A DNA stretch of 64,000 bases from Polyangium sp. 15x6 (lineage in GTDB: Bacteria; Myxococcota_A; Polyangia; Polyangiales; Polyangiaceae), in contig NZ_JASBQE010000001.1 of NCBI RefSeq assembly GCF_029960785.1, positions 295,475-359,474 on the forward strand. The letters are read 5' to 3'. Numbering within the stretch: the first letter of the stretch is position 1; each line of letters starts with the position of its first letter. The notes beneath the pieces are model-generated. The model did not search any database. It saw only the letters and a program-made list of their open reading frames with translations, and was not told the DNA's origin. Positions 59,670-64,000 of the stretch are shown here, one piece after another. The translations under genes and the position numbers were made by a program.

Positions 59670-61853
59670 TTACTTCGTCAGCAGACCGAGCTGTTTGCCG
59701 AGGAACGTGAACGCGAGCGCGTCCATGTAGGCGCGCTGCTCGTTGTTCGCGGCGCCGCCGTGGCCGCCCTCGGTGTTCTCGTAATAGAGCAGATCCTGCC
59801 CAAGCTCGAGGAGCCGCGCGACCATCTTGCGCGCGTGGCCCGGATGCACCCGATCGTCCCGCGTCGACGTGGTGAAGAGCGTGCGCGGGTACCGCGTGCC
59901 GCTCTTCAGGTTCTGGTAGGGCGAGAACCTGGCGAGCGCGGCGCGCTCCTCGGGTTTGTCGGGGTCGCCATATTCATCCATCCACGACGCGCCCGCGAGG
60001 AGCTTGTGGTAGCGCATCATGTCGAGCAGCGGCACCTGGCACACGATGGCCCCGAAGAGATCCGGCCGCTGGGTCATCATGACCCCCATGAGCAGGCCAC
60101 CATTGGAGCCGCCGATGATGCCGAGCTTCGGCGTCGAGGTGACCTTGCGCGCGATGAGATCCTCGGCGATGGCGATGAAATCGTCGTACGCGCGCTGCCG
60201 GTTCTCCTTGAGCGCGGCTTTGTGCCAGGCAGGACCATATTCGCCGCCGCCGCGGATGTTCGCCACGACGTAGACGCCGCCGCGTTCGAGCCACCCGGCG
60301 CCGGTCGACGCTTGGTAGTACGGCGTCATGGACGCCTCGAACCCGCCATACCCTTCGAGGAGCGTGGGCGCGGTGCCGTCGAGCGGTAGGTTTTTCTTGG
60401 CGATCTGGAAATAGGGGACCTTCGTCCCGTCCTTCGAGGTCGCGAACCGCTGGACGACGTCGAGCCCGGCGGCATCGAAGAAAGCGGGGTTCTTCTTCAC
60501 GGTCTCGGCGCGGGCTTTTTTGGTCGCGTTCCCGAGGGCAAGCGTCGTCGGCACCGTAAAATTGCTCTCCAGGAGCCAGTAATCGTCGGAGTCGTGCTCG
60601 TCGTAGGCAAAGGCCGAGACCGCGCTCATGGGCGAGGTCTCGAGCTTCGTCCGGACGAACCCATTTTTCGTTCGCGTATGCACGAAGACCGAGCTCTTCA
60701 CGTCCTCGAGCTCGACCGTCACGAACGTCGTCTTCATGCCCATGTAGCTCTCGAGCGACGTGTTCGGCTTCGGCTCGAACAGCGCGGTCATTTCGCGTTT
60801 TCCAGCGCGATACTCCGCGAGCGGGGCGATGAGCAACGAGCCGGCCGGCCAGGTCTTGCCAGCGGTGGGCCACGCGCTGCGCAGCTTGAGGAGGAGCTGG
60901 CCATCCCAGACGCTCGCCTCCGCGTCCTCGGGTTTGTCGATCTTCTCGTATGCGTCCCCGTTCCGGATGTGGAGCTCCTCCGTGAAGAACGACGGCCTGC
61001 GGTAGACCAGGTCGCGCTCCTTGCCGTGGTCGAACTGGCGCTCGCCACTCACGACCATGTCGGTCTTCTGCCCCTCGAACAGCGTCTTCGCATCGGCGAG
61101 CTTCGTGCCGCGTTTCCACTCCTTCACGATTCGCGGATAACCCGAATCCGTGAGCGAGTCGGGGCCGAAGTCGGTCCCGACGTACACCGTGTCGAGGTCC
61201 TTCCAGTAGATCTCGCTCTTCGCCTCCGGCAGCGTGAAGCCGCCTTCGACCATTTTCTTCTCGACGGTATCGAACTCACGGACCACGGACGCGTCCGCGC
61301 CGCCGCGGGAGAGGTGCAGGAGGCAACGCTCGTACTTGGGATACAGGCAATCCGCGCCGTGCCACACCCAGTTCTCGTTCTCGGCCTTGGCGAGGGCGTC
61401 GAGGTCGAGGACGACCTCCCATTTCGGCGTCGGCTTCTTGAACTCGTCGAGCGTGGCGCGTCGGTAGAGGCCGCGCGGGTTCTTGTCGTCGCGCCAGAAG
61501 TTGTAGACGTACTTGCCCAGCACCTTCGGGACGGGGATTTTTTCCTTGGAATCGTAGATGCGGCGCAATCGATCCCGCAGCGCGCCGAACCCCGGCGCGG
61601 CTTCGAGCTCCGCCTTCGACTTTGCGTTTCGCTCGGCCACCCACGCGAGAGGCTTGTCCCCGAGGACCTCTTCGAGCCAGAGGTAGGGATCTTCGACCTT
61701 GGGCTCGGATTTGCTCATCGCCGGGGCCTCCGTCTTTGCCTGCGTTTCGTTCGCGATCGTCGTCGCCGCGGGCGGCGGCGTGGGGGGTGGCGCCGTTTTC
61801 GTGGCGCAGGCGCCGAGCAGGAGCGCGCCGAGGAGGGGAGCCAGGTTTCGCAT
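59670..61853 (-). CDS. Prolyl oligopeptidase family (S9A) lipoprotein
   Basis: 727 residues from ATG 61853, giving lipobox LLLGAC (Cys16). Propeller domain about 60-450 (begins VEDPYLWLEEVLGDKPLAWV). Alpha/beta-hydrolase domain about 470-727: nucleophile in IGGSNGGLLMG (~582), Asp in TSTRDDRVHPGHA and His in TEGGHGGAANN, the full catalytic triad of S9. It cleaves short peptides after Pro or similar residues; the lipoprotein anchor puts it outside the cytoplasm, unlike the classic cytosolic enzyme. Suitable for degrading peptides from prey or environment. No obvious operon partner. Confidence 0.93.
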   Translation of the reverse strand: MRNLAPLLGALLLGACATKTAPPPTPPPAATTIANETQAKTEAPAMSKSEPKVEDPYLWLEEVLGDKPLAWVAERNAKSKAELEAAPGFGALRDRLRRIYDSKEKIPVPKVLGKYVYNFWRDDKNPRGLYRRATLDEFKKPTPKWEVVLDLDALAKAENENWVWHGADCLYPKYERCLLHLSRGGADASVVREFDTVEKKMVEGGFTLPEAKSEIYWKDLDTVYVGTDFGPDSLTDSGYPRIVKEWKRGTKLADAKTLFEGQKTDMVVSGERQFDHGKERDLVYRRPSFFTEELHIRNGDAYEKIDKPEDAEASVWDGQLLLKLRSAWPTAGKTWPAGSLLIAPLAEYRAGKREMTALFEPKPNTSLESYMGMKTTFVTVELEDVKSSVFVHTRTKNGFVRTKLETSPMSAVSAFAYDEHDSDDYWLLESNFTVPTTLALGNATKKARAETVKKNPAFFDAAGLDVVQRFATSKDGTKVPYFQIAKKNLPLDGTAPTLLEGYGGFEASMTPYYQASTGAGWLERGGVYVVANIRGGGEYGPAWHKAALKENRQRAYDDFIAIAEDLIARKVTSTPKLGIIGGSNGGLLMGVMMTQRPDLFGAIVCQVPLLDMMRYHKLLAGASWMDEYGDPDKPEERAALARFSPYQNLKSGTRYPRTLFTTSTRDDRVHPGHARKMVARLLELGQDLLYYENTEGGHGGAANNEQRAYMDALAFTFLGKQLGLLTK

Positions 61854-61946
61854 GGCGCGCAGTAAAGCGTATTTCCGGGCGCGCAGGAAGGCCACTTCAG
61901 GCCTCGTCGTCGTGGGCTCGGCCGATGGCATTCGACGGCGCGAGCG

Positions 61947-62411
61947 TCAGGCGGGAGGCGCCCCGATGTCGAGCTTCATGCCCTCGTGGGACGCGGTGAA
62001 GCCGAGGCTCTCGTAGAAGCGCTTGGCGTCGGTCCGGGCCTTGTTCGTGGTGAGCTGCACGAGCCGGCAGCCGCGCGCCCGTGCTTCCTCGATGGCCCAC
62101 ATCAGCATGCGCCGGCCAATGCCCGCGCCGCGACGGCTCTCGGCCACGCGTACGCCCTCGACGATCATCCGCAGGCCGCCCTGATACGTGAGACCCGGGA
62201 TGTATGTGAGCTGCAAGCAACCGATGACGGCGCCGCCGTCCTCGACCACGATGAGGCGGTTGTTCAGGTCGCGCTCGATCGCCTCGAACGCTTGATAATA
62301 GCCGTCGGGCAGAGGGCCCTCGGTGGTCTCGCGGGTCGCGCCGAGCGCGTCGGCGGCGAGGAGATGGACCACGGTCGGGACGTCGTCGCGGCGGGCATCA
62401 CGGAAAATCAT
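61947..62411 (-). CDS. GNAT-family N-acetyltransferase
   Basis: 154 residues from ATG 62411 (MIFRDARRDDVPTVVHLLA, the GNAT start). Motif A with the acetyl-CoA loop RRGAGIGRRMLMWAIEEARARGC, motif B LTTNKARTDAKRFYESLGF, ending ASHEGMKLDI. The pattern fits the PhnO/aminoalkylphosphonate-like or L-amino-acid N-acetyltransferase group with the HxGM(K/R) tail. The substrate is not predictable. No strong ribosome-binding site. The membrane protein gene lies 38 nt upstream on the same strand. Confidence 0.9.
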   Translation of the reverse strand: MIFRDARRDDVPTVVHLLAADALGATRETTEGPLPDGYYQAFEAIERDLNNRLIVVEDGGAVIGCLQLTYIPGLTYQGGLRMIVEGVRVAESRRGAGIGRRMLMWAIEEARARGCRLVQLTTNKARTDAKRFYESLGFTASHEGMKLDIGAPPA

Positions 62412-62449
62412 GGGGATTGGCGTAACCCTGTCGGGGAAAGGGCCGCGCG

Positions 62450-62998
62450 TCAAGGTTCGGGGGAGGGCTCTGCGGGCTCCGCGTTCGCGGCCACCTGCCG
62501 CCGTCGTTGTCGTTCCTTGAGGATGTCGTTGATCCGCTGCACGGCGCCCTGGCATGCATCGATGAGCACGAAGAGCTGGGCCAGCGTGGCGATCCACGGC
62601 GCCGGGAAGAAGCGACCGTTCGACGCGCCGAAGCCGCCCGCGAAAATGGCGTTGACGAAGCAAAACAACGTCCCGAGCGAGGCGAACAGCATCGAGGCGA
62701 GCTCCATGAGCAGGCGCGCGAGAGCATTGCGCATGCGATGCTGCAACAAGCCCAGCAAGACCGGCGTCAGGATGAGGACGGCGATGCTGATGCCGTTGCT
62801 CGGACGCTCGGTGAGGACGTCGATGCCGGTGAACGTCTTCGGGCCGCCCTCGCAGGAGGACCTCGCCCCCCATTCGAAGGGGAGCGTGAGCGCGAAGAGC
62901 GCGAGCAGGACGAGGCGCCGATACGGGCTTCGGCGTGGCTTGTCGCGTGGGATTTCGGGGAGATCCGGCTCCGGGCCGCTCGCTTGTTCGTCCGCCAT
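62450..62998 (-). CDS. Small integral membrane protein
   Basis: 182 residues with three to four probable membrane helices: RLVLLALFALTLPFEWG (28-44), ISIAVLILTPVLLGLL (70-86), LLMELASMLFASLGTLFCFVNAIFA (94-120) and WIATLAQLFVLIDAC (133-148). The ends are hydrophilic, the C-terminus Arg then Pro/Glu rich (ILKERQRRRQVAANAE). The helix pairs suggest a small bundle. No family recognised. Probably cotranscribed with the GNAT gene downstream. Confidence 0.8.
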   Translation of the reverse strand: MADEQASGPEPDLPEIPRDKPRRSPYRRLVLLALFALTLPFEWGARSSCEGGPKTFTGIDVLTERPSNGISIAVLILTPVLLGLLQHRMRNALARLLMELASMLFASLGTLFCFVNAIFAGGFGASNGRFFPAPWIATLAQLFVLIDACQGAVQRINDILKERQRRRQVAANAEPAEPSPEP

Positions 62999-63050
62999 CG
63001 CGGGTGATGGTATCGCAAAAACGGCCCGGCCCGGATCGATTTTGTTCGGT

Positions 63051-63842
63051 TCAGGGGGGCGGCACGAACTCGAGGGCGAGCTGGAAGTCCCCCGCGTCGT
63101 TGAAGGGGTTGAACGTCGCCGGGTTCGAGCAGATCCAGCCGCAGAAGCCGCCGCCGCTCAGGTTCACGACGCGGTTGTCCGAGCTGTAGACCGCCGAGCC
63201 CGAGGAACCTGCGCCGCCGACCTGGAACGCGTCCTCCGCCACCGCGAAAGGCGTGCCGGTGAGGTCGATGTTGCCGACGCCCGAGGGCGACGCGTCGCAG
63301 GACATGCCCACACCGTACGGCATCGACGTGACCGACCCGCCGCCGTGAATGAGCTCCCCGCTCGACGAGGAGAAGGTCTGGTCGCCGATATCGACGAGCA
63401 GCGTCTCCGGATCGATCCGGATCTTCGTGTAGCTCGTCCGCACGTTCGTGCCCGAGACGGCGCCGCCCGTGGTGTACTGCGAGAAATTCGCCGAAGCGCT
63501 CGTGTTCTGCAGCGTGAGGTACTCGGCCGGCGACGAAGCCATGTTGTGGCAGTACGCGGTCCAGCCCTTCGCCACGTCGTGGTCGACGTGCAGGAGGTAA
63601 TGGCCGTCGCCGGCATTGGGCGTCCGATTCCGGATCTCCTGGCACGTCGCCGGGGGGGGCGGCGGAGGCGGGGGAGGCGGAGGCTGCGGGCCGAGGGCCT
63701 GCTCGGTTTCTGCGAGCGAATCTTCCGAAAGATCGGCGGCGTCGAGATCCGAAACGCTATCGGCGATGCAGCCAGTCATGAACGGGGCGAGGATGGCAAA
63801 CGAGAGGGCGAAACGCGAGATGAGGTTCCGAGCGAGATTCAT
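63051..63842 (-). CDS. GON-domain lipoprotein
   Basis: 263 residues from ATG 63842. Lipobox FMTGC (Cys25), acidic linker (SDLDAADLSEDSLAETEQA), then a run of 11 Pro (54-64). From 67 the sequence is a GON domain, known from the C-terminus of animal ADAMTS proteases and also present in myxobacteria: CQEIRNRTPNAGDGHYLLHVD, WTAYCHNMASSPAEYLTLQ, NFSQYTTGGAVSGTNVRTSY, KIRIDPETLLVDIGDQTFS. The late FCGWICSNPATFNPFNDAGDFQLALEF closes the domain. No catalytic function is known; it may bind matrix or carbohydrate. Confidence 0.88.
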   Translation of the reverse strand: MNLARNLISRFALSFAILAPFMTGCIADSVSDLDAADLSEDSLAETEQALGPQPPPPPPPPPPPATCQEIRNRTPNAGDGHYLLHVDHDVAKGWTAYCHNMASSPAEYLTLQNTSASANFSQYTTGGAVSGTNVRTSYTKIRIDPETLLVDIGDQTFSSSSGELIHGGGSVTSMPYGVGMSCDASPSGVGNIDLTGTPFAVAEDAFQVGGAGSSGSAVYSSDNRVVNLSGGGFCGWICSNPATFNPFNDAGDFQLALEFVPPP

Positions 63843-63906
63843 GGTCAGCTCCAGCAGGGCCAAAGTGTTTTTCCTAGAGCGCCGAACGGTTCGATCCTCC
63901 CAGGAA

Positions 63907-64000
63907 CTACGCGGCGTTGGCCATGTCGCTGCGACGCTGGATTACCTCGAGGTTCAGCATGGCGGCATGGCGTCTCAGGTCGAAGAGATTGTTGCGTAAG
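63907..64000 (-). CDS. C-terminal fragment of a gene entering from the right edge
   Basis: Minus-strand frame from the window edge to TAG at 63907-63909, 30 residues visible (LRNNLFDLRRHAAMLNLEVI...). The composition (Leu, Arg, Asn, Ala helix) looks like a coding C-terminus, but the piece is too short to identify. It would lie 64 nt upstream of the GON lipoprotein start. Confidence 0.35.
   Translation of the reverse strand, partial: LRNNLFDLRRHAAMLNLEVIQRRSDMANAA

Overview
The window reads as a chromosomal segment of a large-genome, high-GC myxobacterium, most likely in the Polyangiales/Sorangiineae. The evidence is gene content: three Ser/Thr protein kinases, two FHA-domain sigma-54-type activators, three histidine kinases (two of them hybrids), two ECF sigma factors, two PAS-STAS proteins, many lipoproteins with Pro/Ser/Gly linkers, a GON-domain lipoprotein and a RiPP cluster. 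G/C-rich third positions leave long antisense frames open across almost every gene; these are artefacts and are not annotated. I see no rRNA, tRNA, CRISPR array, insertion sequence or prophage.

Layout. 1-4 kb: a cut-off lipoprotein, a Ser/Thr kinase and an M23 lipoprotein. 4-7.6 kb: an ECF42-type sigma factor with two DGPF (YCII) proteins and a DUF2277 protein, divergent from an ArsR-SRPBCC pair with a nearly leaderless promoter. 7.6-9.5 kb: a crotonase and a prokaryotic viperin homologue. 9.5-12.6 kb: a Ser/Thr kinase translationally coupled to an FHA/AAA+ regulator. 12.7-21.2 kb: an M74-like murein endopeptidase, two small hydrophilic proteins, a Cys-rich lipoprotein, an ECF sigma/FecR-TPR/beta-barrel operon, a PAS-STAS protein and an FG-GAP lipoprotein. 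21.3-23.7 kb: aldo/keto reductase and serine hydrolase. 23.7-28.2 kb: a coupled operon of a CarH-like B12-binding sensor and two hybrid histidine kinases. 28.5-33.7 kb: RNase J, a HAD hydrolase, an AlkB-like dioxygenase, a GST, and a PAS kinase followed by a response-regulator remnant. 33.7-35.2 kb: a Baeyer-Villiger-type monooxygenase.

35.2-41.0 kb is the most interesting region. It is a minus-strand linear azol(in)e peptide (TOMM) operon: a precursor with a nitrile-hydratase-like leader, a fused E1-like/YcaO cyclodehydratase, a SagB-type dehydrogenase and a sedolisin (S53) protease without a visible signal peptide. In the core, seven consecutive alternate positions are Thr/Ser/Cys, separated only by Ala or Gly.

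41-46.5 kb: a second PAS-STAS sensor, a small hypothetical, then CBS, APH-fold kinase, APS-kinase-like and TreT-like glycosyltransferase genes. 46.5-64 kb: mainly cell-surface functions (M23 lipoproteins, beta-propeller lipoprotein, GON lipoprotein, S9 prolyl oligopeptidase), an FHA/sigma-54 activator separated by a four-unit palindrome array from a divergent lipoprotein gene, a TPR Ser/Thr kinase, a GNAT and a small membrane protein.

The main themes are phospho-signalling, envelope hydrolases and lipoproteins, one RiPP pathway and one probable antiviral enzyme. All functional statements rest on motif and family recognition by eye; no database search was possible.
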